In this document: piece by piece, positions 28,234 through 38,839 of the stretch
Layout: the number at the start of each line of letters is the position of its first letter
How positions within the stretch are numbered: the stretch's first letter is position 1
From: an uncultured Actinomycetes bacterium
Lineage (GTDB): Bacteria > Actinomycetota > Coriobacteriia > Coriobacteriales > Atopobiaceae
Direction: 5' to 3'
Length of the DNA: 52,452 nucleotides
NCBI GenBank assembly: GCA_900314685.1
Contig: OMWE01000017.1
Span: 1-52,452 of the forward strand
Translations under genes and position numbers: made by a program
The notes under the pieces: generated by a model
What the model was told of the DNA's origin: nothing
The model's database searches: none
The model's input: the letters and a program-made list of their open reading frames with translations, nothing else

Positions 28234-28320
28234 AAGGTGCAAAGAATTGGCAAACTAGTACGTCGTGCACCAAATACGCACCTTATGCCGTGCGTCGATA
28301 GCAAGCACAAGAAGATATTA
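28234..28320 (+). promoter_or_regulatory. AT-rich mihF upstream region with competing inverted repeats
   Basis: This part of the 251-base gap before mihF is clearly lower in GC than its surroundings. AAGGTGC (28234-28240) is complementary to GCACCTT (28278-28284), while the overlapping GGTGCA (28236-28241) pairs with TGCACC (28266-28271); only one can form. A TATTAT near 28315 could be the -10 box of mihF. The function is not known; autoregulation by the encoded DNA-binding protein is possible. Confidence 0.4.
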
Positions 28321-28343
28321 TTATTGATTGTTTGGAGGACTAC

Positions 28344-28652
28344 ATGGCACTTCCCAACCTGAGCGACGAGCAGCGTGCCGCGGCACTCGAGAAGGCAAAG
28401 ATTGCCCGCGTCGCCCGCAAGGAGCTTCGCGAGAAGATCAAGAACGGCGAGGTTTCTATCGAGGAGGTCCTCAACTCCGACGATCCCATCGCTGCCCGCA
28501 TGAAGGTCTCCGCCCTCATCGAGTCGCTCCCCGGCTACGGCAAGGCCAAGGCCACCAAGATCATGGACGAGCTGGGCATTTCCCCCAACCGCCGCGTCAA
28601 GGGCCTCGGCGAGCGCCAGCGCGAGAACCTCCTCGCCGTCCTCTCGAAGTAG
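28344..28652 (+). CDS. mihF: Integration host factor, actinobacterial type (mIHF)
   Basis: Small nucleoid-associated DNA-binding protein of actinobacteria, unrelated to proteobacterial IHF. The 102-residue protein has the H2TH-like core: VSALIESLPGYGKAKATKIMDELGI, then NRRVKGLGERQRENLL. ATG at 28344 follows TTGGAGG. The position just before gmk and rpoZ is the usual actinobacterial arrangement and is one of the better taxonomic signals in this window. Confidence 0.95.
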   Translation: MALPNLSDEQRAAALEKAKIARVARKELREKIKNGEVSIEEVLNSDDPIAARMKVSALIESLPGYGKAKATKIMDELGISPNRRVKGLGERQRENLLAVLSK

Positions 28653-29239
28653 TGAGCACCACGCCTCGCCTCTTCGTCATCTCGGGACCCGCCGGTGTCG
28701 GTAAGGGCACGCTCGTGAGCCGCATCCGCGAGCTGCGCCCGGACCTGGACGAGACAGTCTCCGCGACTACGAGGCCCCCCAGACCCGGTGAGGTCGAGGG
28801 GGTCTCGTATCACTATCTCTCGGACGCGGAGTTTGCCCGACGCGTGGCCGCCGGCGAGTTCCTCGAGCACGCGGACGTGCACGGGCACAGCTACGGCACC
28901 CTGCGCAGCGAGGTCGAGTCCCGCATCGCTCGCGGACGTTCGGTGATCCTCGAGATCGACTATCAGGGCGCTTTCCAGGTCAGACAGGCGTTTCCGGCCG
29001 CCGTGCTCGTCTTCATCGAGCCGCCCTCGTTCGAGGAGCTCGAGCGCAGGCTGCGTGGGCGCGGCACCGAGGACGAGGAGCATATCGAGCTGCGGCTCAA
29101 AAACGCGCGGCATGAGATAGAGATAGGCGAGCAGTACGATGTCCGCGTGGTCAACGACGAGGTGGAGCGCGCGGCACAGGAACTGCTCGAAGTTATGGCA
29201 AAGTACGAAAAGGACGGAGGTTCCCAACCATGTCTGTAG
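28652..29239 (+). CDS. gmk: Guanylate kinase
   Basis: Phosphorylates GMP to GDP. The 195-residue protein has the P-loop SGPAGVGKGT near residue 11, the GMP-binding TTRPPRPGEVEGVSYHYL and ILEIDYQGA. The start is GTG sharing a base with the mihF stop (TAGTG); other in-frame starts would lie inside mihF and add non-homologous sequence. Its end overlaps rpoZ by 10 bases. Confidence 0.93.
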   Translation: MSTTPRLFVISGPAGVGKGTLVSRIRELRPDLDETVSATTRPPRPGEVEGVSYHYLSDAEFARRVAAGEFLEHADVHGHSYGTLRSEVESRIARGRSVILEIDYQGAFQVRQAFPAAVLVFIEPPSFEELERRLRGRGTEDEEHIELRLKNARHEIEIGEQYDVRVVNDEVERAAQELLEVMAKYEKDGGSQPCL

Positions 29240-29526
29240 TGGAACCGCAGATCAACAAACTCCTCGACAAGACCGAGGAGAACCCCTTCCTGCTGTGCGC
29301 GGTGGCTTCCAAGCGCGCCTGCGACATCAACAACATGGTGCGTGGCCAGCACCTGCGCGTGACGCAGATCCAGGATTTCGACGACATCACGACCGTCGTC
29401 TCCGGTGAGGACCCCGTCTCGATCGCGATGAACGAGATCGTCGACGGTACGCTCTCCTTCGTCAAGGAGGACTTCGACCGCGATATCGCCGGCGCAAACG
29501 TCGAGGCCCTGCGCCATGATATCTAA
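29230..29526 (+). CDS. rpoZ: DNA-directed RNA polymerase omega subunit
   Basis: Assembly factor for the beta' subunit. The 98-residue protein starts MSVVEPQINKLLDKTEENP and has VASKRACDINN as the conserved omega core, followed by SIAMNEIVDGTL. Start ATG overlaps the end of gmk by 10 bases with AGGAGG upstream. Length and position between gmk and thiI fit. Confidence 0.94.
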   Translation: MSVVEPQINKLLDKTEENPFLLCAVASKRACDINNMVRGQHLRVTQIQDFDDITTVVSGEDPVSIAMNEIVDGTLSFVKEDFDRDIAGANVEALRHDI

Positions 29527-29535
29527 GACACGCGT

Positions 29536-30861
29536 ATGGCCAGTCGCGTTTGCCTCGTTCACTACCATGAGATAGGTCTCAAGGGCAAGAACCGCTATAT
29601 CTTTGAGAACCGCCTGGTAGACAATATTTCCCATACCCTCGCCGGGATCGCGGGCGTCGAGAAGGTCCGTCGTGTGGCGGGGCACGTGCTCGTGTCCCTG
29701 ATCGACGACGGGGCGTCTGAATCCGTCGCGCACATCCTGCTCCAGGTGCCGGGCGTGGCTCGCGTCTCGCAGGCATGGCGCTGCTCGCTCGACGAGGACG
29801 AGTACTGCGCGGCGGCCGTCAAGGCACTCGGCGAGGCGGGCGATTTCGAGACGTTCAAGGTCCATGCGCACCGGGCATCGACCAGCTACGAGCGTCACTC
29901 CATCGATATTAACCGCCTGGTCGGCGGGGTGCTCTGCGACCACTTCCCCGACAAAAAGGTGCAGATGCACCAGCCCGACGTCCAGGTCAACGTCCTGGTC
30001 AACCAGGCGAACGTCTTTGTGTACGCTGTCTCCGCCCGCGGCTGCGGCGGTCTGCCCGTCGGCACCGCCGGCAAGGTCGTGACGCTGCTCTCGTCCGGCT
30101 TTGACTCCCCGGTCGCCACCTGGTCGGTCGGTCGCCGTGGCGCCATCTGCGTGCCCATCCATTTCTCGGGCAGGCCCATGACGTCCGACACGAGCGAGTA
30201 TCTGACTCAGGACATCTGCAATGCCCTTGCACCAGCGGGCATCATCGGCCGCCTGTACGTGGTCCCCTTCGGTGCGCGCCAGCGCGAGATATCCCTGGTC
30301 GTGCCCGAAAAGCTCCGTATCCTCATGTACCGCCGCGTGATGTTCTCGGTGGCCGAGCGCATCGCTCGCCTCGAGGGGGCAAAGGCGCTGGTGACGGGGG
30401 AGTCCCTCGGCCAGGTGGCCTCTCAGACGCTCGAGAACATCGCCGCGGTCGACGAGGTGGCCACCATCCCCGTGCTGCGTCCCCTGATCGGATCGGACAA
30501 GCAGGAGATCATCGCACGCTCGCAGCAGATCGGTACCTACGAGATTTCCGCTGAGACGGCGCCGGACTGCTGCACGCTCTTCATGCCGCGCCGCCCCGAG
30601 ACGCATGCCCGCATGCAGGAGATACATGCCGCCTGGGACTCCTTCGACCATGACGGTATGATCGAGGACCTGGTCTCGCATATCGAGTACGTCGATTTCG
30701 ACCAGTGCCCCAGCTATCATTCGCCAAAGTGCCTGCGCCACCGACACAGGGAGCTCGGACCCGCCTGGAACGACGGGCAGGAGGCTGCTGCAGACTCCCC
30801 GCTGATCCCAGGCGCGCCGTCCATACCGACGGTATTTGCCGACAAGATTCCGGCGGAATAG
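29536..30861 (+). CDS. thiI: tRNA uridine 4-sulfurtransferase
   Basis: Adenylates and thiolates U8 of tRNA; in some bacteria also supports thiazole synthesis. The 441-residue protein has the ferredoxin-like and THUMP domains (about residues 1-170), a PP-loop SSGFDSPVA near 189-197, and EISAETAPDCCTLFMPRRPETHA towards the C-terminus. It ends without a rhodanese domain, as in Bacillus, so sulfur must reach it from a separate desulfurase. About 40 residues after the last conserved motif are Pro/Ala-rich. It follows rpoZ by 9 bases. Confidence 0.92.
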   Translation: MASRVCLVHYHEIGLKGKNRYIFENRLVDNISHTLAGIAGVEKVRRVAGHVLVSLIDDGASESVAHILLQVPGVARVSQAWRCSLDEDEYCAAAVKALGEAGDFETFKVHAHRASTSYERHSIDINRLVGGVLCDHFPDKKVQMHQPDVQVNVLVNQANVFVYAVSARGCGGLPVGTAGKVVTLLSSGFDSPVATWSVGRRGAICVPIHFSGRPMTSDTSEYLTQDICNALAPAGIIGRLYVVPFGARQREISLVVPEKLRILMYRRVMFSVAERIARLEGAKALVTGESLGQVASQTLENIAAVDEVATIPVLRPLIGSDKQEIIARSQQIGTYEISAETAPDCCTLFMPRRPETHARMQEIHAAWDSFDHDGMIEDLVSHIEYVDFDQCPSYHSPKCLRHRHRELGPAWNDGQEAAADSPLIPGAPSIPTVFADKIPAE

Positions 30862-30899
30862 GCGACTTCGGTACGGCGAAGGATGCACAAGGTGATGAT

Positions 30900-30941
30900 A
30901 AGGGCCTCGAATAGGGGCCCTTCTTCATGATGGGCCCTTTT
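30900..30941 (+). terminator. Terminator after thiI
   Basis: AAGGGCCTC (30900-30908) pairs with GGGGCCCTT (30914-30922) across a 5-base loop. A second GGGCCC followed by four T at 30932-30941 gives an alternative pairing for the same 5' arm. It lies about 40 bases after the thiI stop. Confidence 0.65.
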
Positions 30942-31270
30942 CAACCGGCCTGATCGTCAGACCCCGCATTTTGCCGCTCGTTAGCGGCAAGTCTTGCATC
31001 ATGAAAAAGTCAAGATTTGTTCCCATGCCTGAGCAGGCGATGCTTCCTGATTCAATAAATGATAAAACATGCCATCCGTTGGAGTGACGTTGCAAGTCGG
31101 GAAAAATGGCCTGTCTGAGCTGCGGTTGCAAGCCAACGCTACAAGTTTGGCGCAAGCTGCATGCCAGCTTGGGACAAGTGCAACCCGAATTCACGGGCTC
31201 CCGTCGTGGCGAACCTTCCACACTTTGCAAAAGGGTAGGGCGACGGTCACGCGAGGGTCGGGGGTTGCTC
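30942..31270. other. Long repeat-bearing leader region upstream of comEA
   Basis: No gene is visible in this part of the 409-base gap after thiI. An 8-bp perfect hairpin lies at 30971-30990 (TTGCCGCT, loop CGTT, AGCGGCAA). GTTGCAAG occurs at 31089-31096 and 31125-31132; the GTTGCA of either can pair with TGCAAC at 31179-31184, and CAAGCTG (31153-31159) pairs with CAGCTTG (31165-31171). The section 31000-31080 is AT-rich and may contain a promoter. The arrangement could be a folded leader RNA or an operator array. Confidence 0.4.
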
Positions 31271-32017
31271 ATGGCGCAGAAAAATGGAAACGCCGTTGAG
31301 GGGTTCGAGCGTTTGCAGCGTAGATACGGTCTGCGCGTAAAGCGCGGAGTCATCATTGCCTGTGCATGCGTGGTTATAGTCCTTGCGGCTGCCACGGTTT
31401 GTCTGACGGGCAGGGCGCGCGGCGTAGAGATCACACGGGGGTCTGAGGCTGGTACCGCTCAAGCCGTGGCTCAGGCTGAGGCACAGGTTGAGCCTTCTGA
31501 ACCCTCGTCTGACGATGGGGCGCAGGCACAAGAGAGGACGGACGCGGCGAGCGAAGCTGCCGTGATCGTGGATGTGGACGGAGCCGTCACAGCGCCGGGA
31601 GTGTATGAGGTCGATGCCGCGGACCCCCGCGTGATGGATGCCGTGGAGGCAGCCGGAGGGCTGGTCGACGATGCCGACACGTCGCGGATAAATCTTGCCT
31701 CGCCCTTGCAGGACGGCGAAAAGATCTATGTGCCGCGGGAGGGGGAGGATGCCGCCCCGTCTGCGGCGGAGCCCTCTGCCGCAGAGGCTGCGGGTGCGGG
31801 GGATGCGCAAGGGCAAGCGGGCGACGGGCTTGTCAACATCAATACAGCGAACTTGGCTGAGCTGCAAACGCTGCCGGGCGTGGGTGAGGCGACCGCCCAG
31901 GCGATCATCGAGGACCGGAAGACAAACGGCCCTTTTGAGAGCGCCGAGGACCTCATGCGCGTGTCGGGCATCGGCGAGAAGAAATTCGCCAAGCTGGAGG
32001 GGATGATCTGTGTCTGA
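31271..32017 (+). CDS. comEA: ComEA-type DNA-binding competence protein
   Basis: Membrane-anchored receptor that binds double-stranded DNA for uptake. The 248-residue protein has one membrane helix at about residues 28-47 (VIIACACVVIVLAAATVCL), an acidic/Ala linker, an SLBB domain (VDGAVTAPGVYEVD... to GEKIYVP, about 95-155) and a C-terminal helix-hairpin-helix pair starting VNINTANLAELQTLPGVGEATA. The start at 31271 puts the helix in normal place; an upstream ATG at 31106 would add 55 unrelated residues. A low-complexity Ala/Glu region separates SLBB and HhH parts. It overlaps comEC by 8 bases. Confidence 0.9.
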   Translation: MAQKNGNAVEGFERLQRRYGLRVKRGVIIACACVVIVLAAATVCLTGRARGVEITRGSEAGTAQAVAQAEAQVEPSEPSSDDGAQAQERTDAASEAAVIVDVDGAVTAPGVYEVDAADPRVMDAVEAAGGLVDDADTSRINLASPLQDGEKIYVPREGEDAAPSAAEPSAAEAAGAGDAQGQAGDGLVNINTANLAELQTLPGVGEATAQAIIEDRKTNGPFESAEDLMRVSGIGEKKFAKLEGMICV

Positions 32018-34385
32018 GGCGCACAAACCCCCCAGGCCGACGATGCCGGTGACGTTGTTCGCGCTTGTGTGCGCCGTCGTTGCCGAGGACGTCTTCCTCA
32101 AGAACGCGCCGATGGGGCTCCCTGCCAGGCCTTTGGCGGCCCATATAACATTCGCCCTCGCCGTGGTTTTTGTAGCGCTGACGCTCAAGTGTGACAGGGC
32201 CCCCTCCGTTCTGCCCCTGATGGCGCTCTGTGTATCGGCAGGTCTGTTTGTCTCCTATTCATTTTTCTGCAGGGGTGCCTCCTTCGCAGCTGCCGCACAG
32301 CGTAGCTCCGTAGCCACCTGGGACCTCGAGGTCCTGACAGACGCAACGGAGTCGGCGTACGGCTGGAGGTGCCGGGCGCGGGTCGACGCCGAGGGCCTCC
32401 CGGGCTGTGATGTCTGGGTGACGCTTCCCGAGCCGGTCTGTTACGGGTCCGTGCTGCGTGTTGTGGGAAACTACGCCCAGAATGCCGACGACGAGTGGGG
32501 GAGGGCGAGCCTGCGGCAGGGCGTGTGGGGCACGGTAGGAGTTGTCCGGGTGAAGTCGGTGCGCCACGCACCGGGTCTCCGTGGTCTTGCGGTGGGGCTC
32601 AGGGAACGCGCCCTCGAGAGCTTCCACACGTCCTCGAGCGACGGTCGAAGCCTGCTGACGGGCAGCGTCTGCGGCTATCGCCGCGATATGGACGCCGCGG
32701 GCCTGAGCGACCTTTTCTCCACGTGCGGCGTGTCGCACCTGGTCGCCGTGTCCGGCGGCCACATCGCCGTAATCGCCTCGCTGGTCGCCCTGGTCTCCCT
32801 CCGGCTGCAGATGAGGCCGGCTATGCGGATCTGCCTCACACTCGGTCTCTCTGGGCTCTTCGTGCTGTGCTGCGGCATGCCCGTCAGCGCCGTGAGATCC
32901 TGGCTCATGTCGTCGGTCGCGGCGTCTGCCCAGCTGGCGGGGCGCAGGTCGTACGCGCTGTCCTCGGTATGCCTGGTGTCCCTCGCCCTTGCGCTCCTGG
33001 ATCCCGGGGCTACCGGCCAGCTGGGCTTTCAGCTCTCGGTCGCATCGGTGATCGGCATCTGCGCCGCGACGCCGTATGTCTCCTATCTGCTGGATGCCCT
33101 GACACCGCGCGTCGTGCTCCCCCGTTTTGCGGGGGCGGGCCTGCGTAGGCGTGTCGGCGACGGTTTGTCGGACCTCAAGGGGGAGCTGGCTGCCACGCTT
33201 GTGGCCCAGGCCGTGACGATACCGCTCACCGTCCCGGTCTTTTCCGAGGTCTCGCTCGTGGCACCGCTCGCCAACATCGTCCTCGCGTTTCCCTTCACTA
33301 TGATCGTCTCCCTGGGGTCGCTCGCGGCAGTGACTTTCTATGCGCCGCACGTCCAGGGGCTGCTGATTCTCGTCTGTGAGGTGATGGGTGCGTTCGCGGT
33401 CTCGGCCCTGCGCCTGCTTGCGCGGATTCCGTACGCATCGGTCCCGCTGGAGGCCGACGCCACCGTGCTCGCAATCATCTCTCTGGGCGTCTTTGTGCTC
33501 CTGTTGCTGTGGTGGCCCGATGCGAACGCCGCGGCATGCCGCCGCTGTATCGGGGCCTGCGCGCTTGTCTTCGCCTTGCTGACGCTTCGCTGGTCGGCCG
33601 GGGCGCCCGCGCGCATCGTGGTGCTCGATGTGGGGCAAGGAGATGCGGTCCTTGTCCAGGACGGCGCCGCGGCGGTGCTGGTCGACACAGGACCGCCGGG
33701 CGAGGTGATGCCGGCGCTGGCACGCGAGCACGTCATGCACCTTGACGCGATCGTGCTCACCCATCTGCATGAGGACCATATCGGAGGCGTCCCGGATATC
33801 GCAAACAGCCTGTCCTGCGACAGGGTGGTTGTGGGTGAGGGCGTAGGGGCTGCGCTTGAGGCCGCACGCCCCGGGTCGAGCGAGGCGGGGCTCGAGGAGG
33901 CTATTGAGCGGATGACGGGCAACGCTCCCGAGGAGATTGCGTATGGGGACGTGATGCATGTCGGGGGCTTTGCGTTGCGGATGGTGTGGCCGCACGGGTC
34001 GACCGATGGGTCGGAGAACGCGGATTCCGTCGAGCTTGCCGTGACATACGGTAGCGGCGGGCGAACGCTGTCGGCCTTGCTCACGGGCGATGCGGAGCGC
34101 GAGGAGACGGGTGCGGTCATAGACGCGGGCGATGTCGGGGACGTCGATTTGCTCAAGGTGGGCCACCACGGGTCGGAAATCTCGCTTACGGCTGACGAGG
34201 CGGCGGCCCTCGACCCGGAGGTTTCAGTCGCGAGCGCCGGCAAGGACAACGACTACGGCCACCCCGACCCCGTCTGCGTCGGCATCCTCGAGGAAAACGG
34301 GTCCCGCTTCTACTGCACGATTCAGAAAGGGAGCGTGACGATTGAGCCAGGCGTCTCGGGGCCCGTTGTCTCGTGCGAGAGGTAA
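32010..34385 (+). CDS. comEC: ComEC/Rec2 DNA-internalisation channel
   Basis: Membrane protein forming the route for single-stranded DNA into the cell. The 791-residue protein has an N-terminal pair of hydrophobic segments, a soluble OB-like region (about 75-200), the Competence domain with LVAVSGGHIAVIASLVALVSL and six or more membrane segments (about 225-520), and a C-terminal metallo-beta-lactamase domain starting VLDVGQGDAVLVQDG with the metal motif THLHEDHIGG. GTG start overlaps the comEA stop. All expected domains are present, so the uptake channel looks functional; pilus genes are not in the window. Confidence 0.93.
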   Translation: MSEAHKPPRPTMPVTLFALVCAVVAEDVFLKNAPMGLPARPLAAHITFALAVVFVALTLKCDRAPSVLPLMALCVSAGLFVSYSFFCRGASFAAAAQRSSVATWDLEVLTDATESAYGWRCRARVDAEGLPGCDVWVTLPEPVCYGSVLRVVGNYAQNADDEWGRASLRQGVWGTVGVVRVKSVRHAPGLRGLAVGLRERALESFHTSSSDGRSLLTGSVCGYRRDMDAAGLSDLFSTCGVSHLVAVSGGHIAVIASLVALVSLRLQMRPAMRICLTLGLSGLFVLCCGMPVSAVRSWLMSSVAASAQLAGRRSYALSSVCLVSLALALLDPGATGQLGFQLSVASVIGICAATPYVSYLLDALTPRVVLPRFAGAGLRRRVGDGLSDLKGELAATLVAQAVTIPLTVPVFSEVSLVAPLANIVLAFPFTMIVSLGSLAAVTFYAPHVQGLLILVCEVMGAFAVSALRLLARIPYASVPLEADATVLAIISLGVFVLLLLWWPDANAAACRRCIGACALVFALLTLRWSAGAPARIVVLDVGQGDAVLVQDGAAAVLVDTGPPGEVMPALAREHVMHLDAIVLTHLHEDHIGGVPDIANSLSCDRVVVGEGVGAALEAARPGSSEAGLEEAIERMTGNAPEEIAYGDVMHVGGFALRMVWPHGSTDGSENADSVELAVTYGSGGRTLSALLTGDAEREETGAVIDAGDVGDVDLLKVGHHGSEISLTADEAAALDPEVSVASAGKDNDYGHPDPVCVGILEENGSRFYCTIQKGSVTIEPGVSGPVVSCER

Positions 34386-34533
34386 ACCGGGCCTGCAGTA
34401 CCGAACGGTGCGGCAGAGGCTCCGTCGTCTCGCTTGGGAGGCGAGATGCCGCCATGGTGGTGATATACCGTTACACTAGAGGTGCGGATAGTAGGGCTTG
34501 ATGTGAGGAAAACTAAGGCAAAAGGGTAATAAC

Positions 34534-35514
34534 GTGCCATCTACCAGCGGAAAGAAAAAAGGTCCACTGCTGCCGGCCTATTTGATCGTCGGGGCGAACG
34601 AGCTGATGCGCAACGAGGCCGTGGCACGCATGAAGGGTCGGCTCGAACCCGGTCTGGATGTCTTCAACCTCGACGAGAGGGCTGCTTCGGCGGATCTGTC
34701 CGCGGGGGACATTGTCGCTTCCCTGAACACCGTCCCGATGGGGGCTGGTCCGCGCATCGTGCTGATCACCGAGGCGGACCGCCTGCCAAAGCCAGTGTCC
34801 GAGGCGATCATCGAGTACCTGAAGAACCCGAACCCCGGCTGCACCCTGTGCCTCGTGTCGGAGAAGCTCGCGAAAAACACCCGCCTCTACAAGGCGCTCG
34901 CAAAGGTGGGTCCGCACTCCGTTGTCGACTGCGCCCCGAAGAAGCGGTGGGAGCTGCCGAAGACGGTGCTCAAGATGGGCAGCGTCCATGGGGTGCAGAT
35001 CGACCAGGACGCCGCGGAGGAACTCATCTCTCGCGTGGGAGAGTCCACCACGATGCTCGACACGCAGGTCAAGACCCTTGCCTCGCTGTGCCGCGCGACC
35101 GGCCGGGTGACGCGGGCCGACGTCGAGGCGCATGTCGTGCGGACCGCGGAGGTCAAGCCCTGGGATTTCCTCGACGCCGTCTGCGACCGTGACGCCGCCC
35201 GCGCGCTCGGGCTCTACCAGCTGATGCAGAAACCCTCCCAGATCGCCCTCACCTCGCTTTTGACCGGGCGCATCCGCGAGCTGATATGCGCACGCTCCCT
35301 GGCCTCCCGCGGGCAGGCCAACGACCTGGCGCAAAGGCTCGGCAAGCAAAGCTGGCAGGTAAAGAATCATCTGCGCTGGTCGCGGCGTTTCAGCGACGAG
35401 GACCTGCGCCGTGCCCTCTGCGCCTGCGCGGACTGCGAACGCTCGCTCAAGACTGGCGGGGACCCCGACATCACCTTCGTCCGTCTGGTCATGGAAATCT
35501 GCGGCGCGACATAA
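34534..35514 (+). CDS. holA: DNA polymerase III delta subunit
   Basis: Clamp-loader subunit that opens the sliding clamp. The 326-residue protein shows the HolA pattern: LIVGANELMRNEAVARMK at the N-terminus, an AAA-like core with IVLITEADRLPK, and a C-terminal helical collar domain with LTSLLTGRIRELI. It starts with GTG at 34534 after AAAAGGG. The comEA-comEC-holA order is common in Gram-positive bacteria. It converges on rpsT, and a shared hairpin lies between. Confidence 0.9.
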   Translation: MPSTSGKKKGPLLPAYLIVGANELMRNEAVARMKGRLEPGLDVFNLDERAASADLSAGDIVASLNTVPMGAGPRIVLITEADRLPKPVSEAIIEYLKNPNPGCTLCLVSEKLAKNTRLYKALAKVGPHSVVDCAPKKRWELPKTVLKMGSVHGVQIDQDAAEELISRVGESTTMLDTQVKTLASLCRATGRVTRADVEAHVVRTAEVKPWDFLDAVCDRDAARALGLYQLMQKPSQIALTSLLTGRIRELICARSLASRGQANDLAQRLGKQSWQVKNHLRWSRRFSDEDLRRALCACADCERSLKTGGDPDITFVRLVMEICGAT

Positions 35515-35545
35515 AGAAAAAGCCCCGCAGCCGAAGCTGTGGGGC
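35513..35545 (-). terminator. Terminator of rpsT, between convergent holA and rpsT
   Basis: Ten-base stem GCCCCGCAGC (35522-35531) with GCTGTGGGGC (35536-35545), one G-U pair and tetraloop CGAA. On the minus strand it is followed by TTTTTCTTT, so it ends rpsT efficiently; on the plus strand the T tract is missing. Confidence 0.88.
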
Positions 35546-35574
35546 CCGTGCGTATCAGGATCAAACGACCCGAG

Positions 35575-35838
35575 CTACTCCATCGAGTTGACGAGGTGCT
35601 GGATGCCGGACTTGCGCTCGGCTGCCTGGTTCTTGTGGATGATGCCCTTGGATGCGGCCTTGTCGAGCTTGCGAGCGGCGGCGTTTGCGGCCTCCTGGGC
35701 AGCGGCCTTGTCGCCGGACTCAGCGGCGACGCGGACCTTCTTGACGTAGGTCTTGAGCTCGGAGCGGACAGCCTTGTTGCGCTGACGCGCCTTCTCAGCG
35801 GTGATGATGCGCTTCTTCTGAGACTTGATGTTTGCCAC
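35575..35838 (-). CDS. rpsT: 30S ribosomal protein S20
   Basis: Binds 16S rRNA early in 30S assembly. The 87-residue basic protein starts MANIKSQKKRIITAEKAR and keeps the family's alternating helical pattern up to GIIHKNQAAERKSGIQHLV. The start is GTG at 35838 on the minus strand with GAAAGGAA upstream. It is a single-gene unit, convergent to holA and divergent from lepA. Confidence 0.97.
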   Translation of the reverse strand: MANIKSQKKRIITAEKARQRNKAVRSELKTYVKKVRVAAESGDKAAAQEAANAAARKLDKAASKGIIHKNQAAERKSGIQHLVNSME

Positions 35839-35964
35839 GTGCGGTTCCTTTCAAATACAGTCTTATGAGGCCTCTACGCTGAGACAAGCGACGCCCGAGT
35901 CTGTGGGGTGACCCGAGCGGGGAGGTCAACCTGTGCAGTATAGCACGCAAGTGCCAAGGTGGGG

Positions 35965-35970
35965 TATTAT
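35965..35970 (+). promoter_or_regulatory. Candidate -10 box for lepA
   Basis: TATTAT ends 7 bases before the lepA ATG, which would put the transcript start at or next to the A of the start codon. An AAGGTGGGG at 35956-35964 is too far upstream for a usual ribosome site. A good -35 box was not found. Confidence 0.45.
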
Positions 35971-35977
35971 CTTGGTC

Positions 35978-37795
<1,818 letters not shown>

Positions 37796-37844
37796 GGCAG
37801 TTTCGCCAACGTATCCGACAGCGTCGCCCGTGAGCGCGAGGGGG

Positions 37845-38804
37845 CTAGAGCCACGCACGAGCCGTCTGGGAGAAGAAGCGATAGCAGCTGCAGAGCGGCT
37901 CGACATCGGTGTACCAGTCGGCGTGCAGCCGTGCGCGCGCCAGGAGCGCGTCTACGCCCGCCTTCGCGGCCTCGTGGCGGTCATCGCTGCGGACGATGTC
38001 GCGTATGCCCCAGAGTGCCGCGAGCATCTCGAGCGTGCGGGGGTTCCGGGTCCATCGGTCTCGCTCGTCACGGGTGCCGATATGCGAGCCGGAGAGGGCT
38101 TCTTGTAGCGGTTGCGGCGTCGCGTATTTGCTCGCCCCCGATGAGATGCCGTTGAGCACGGCGGAGCCGTGGGCGCAGGCGTTGCGGAGCTCTTTCACGT
38201 CCTTGAGCAGATAACGGGTCTCTTTGAGCCCATCGTCGTGCCACCGGTTCGCGCAGAAGGCCCAGAGCTCGAGGAAATCGCCGAAATCGAGCACCTCGGC
38301 GATGACCCAGAGCGGCATGTCGCCCACATACTTGTCGATGAGCTCGCCTTCATAGACGTCCGAGTCGCCACGCCTGTCTTCGAGCTCGGCCTCCAGGCGT
38401 GCGCGCCGTCCGCCCGACAGCGAGGAGAAATAGTCGCTCACGACCGCGTAGGGATCCTCGCGATGCCTGTCGGCGCAGTAGAGGAGCTCCAGCTTTGCCG
38501 CCTGCTCCACGTCCAGCGCGATGGGCAGGAAGGTCATCCGGAGCCGGTGGTCGATCTCGGTGAGGTCGATGAGCTCGGAGAAGTCGAGGCCGATATAGCG
38601 GGTGACGCCCCCGTCGCCCGGCGTCTTTGGGTAGAGCGACTTGTACGAGGCGGTGCGCATGTACCCGCCCACGTCGCGCAGGTAACGGGCCGCGGCCTGC
38701 CTGTCGACGCGCTCGAACGTGACGCCGCGCGACTCCAGGTAGGCGACCTGAGAGTCGGGGTCGAGCGTCGGTCCCTTTTGCCCCCGCCACCGTTGCTTTG
38801 CCAT
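37845..38804 (-). CDS. Abi_2/AbiD-AbiF-like protein with HEPN motif
   Basis: Member of the Abi-like family of HEPN-fold proteins, some of which stop phage infection by abortive RNA cleavage. The 319-residue protein shows [28 protein letters not shown] at the N-terminus, then [17 protein letters not shown], and the HEPN motif Rx4H as R207-NACA-H212 within [15 protein letters not shown]. The start at 38804 has GGGG upstream; an in-frame ATG at 38825 would add 7 residues. It stands alone with no toxin-antitoxin partner. An anti-phage role is inferred from the family only. Confidence 0.82.
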   Translation of the reverse strand: MAKQRWRGQKGPTLDPDSQVAYLESRGVTFERVDRQAAARYLRDVGGYMRTASYKSLYPKTPGDGGVTRYIGLDFSELIDLTEIDHRLRMTFLPIALDVEQAAKLELLYCADRHREDPYAVVSDYFSSLSGGRRARLEAELEDRRGDSDVYEGELIDKYVGDMPLWVIAEVLDFGDFLELWAFCANRWHDDGLKETRYLLKDVKELRNACAHGSAVLNGISSGASKYATPQPLQEALSGSHIGTRDERDRWTRNPRTLEMLAALWGIRDIVRSDDRHEAAKAGVDALLARARLHADWYTDVEPLCSCYRFFSQTARAWL

Positions 38805-38839
38805 CGATGCACCCCGTTGTCCCATGTAGGATAGCCGGC

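Noticed and set aside
29536..30861. Possible truncation of ThiI because the rhodanese domain is missing
   Set aside because: Many Gram-positive ThiI proteins naturally end at this point and the gene is otherwise complete.
31106..31270. N-terminal extension of ComEA from an upstream ATG
   Set aside because: The added 55 residues resemble no ComEA, overlap the repeat-rich leader and lack a proper ribosome site.
37796..37844. Shared terminator between convergent lepA and the Abi-like gene
   Set aside because: No hairpin with a T tract is visible on either strand in this 49-base gap.
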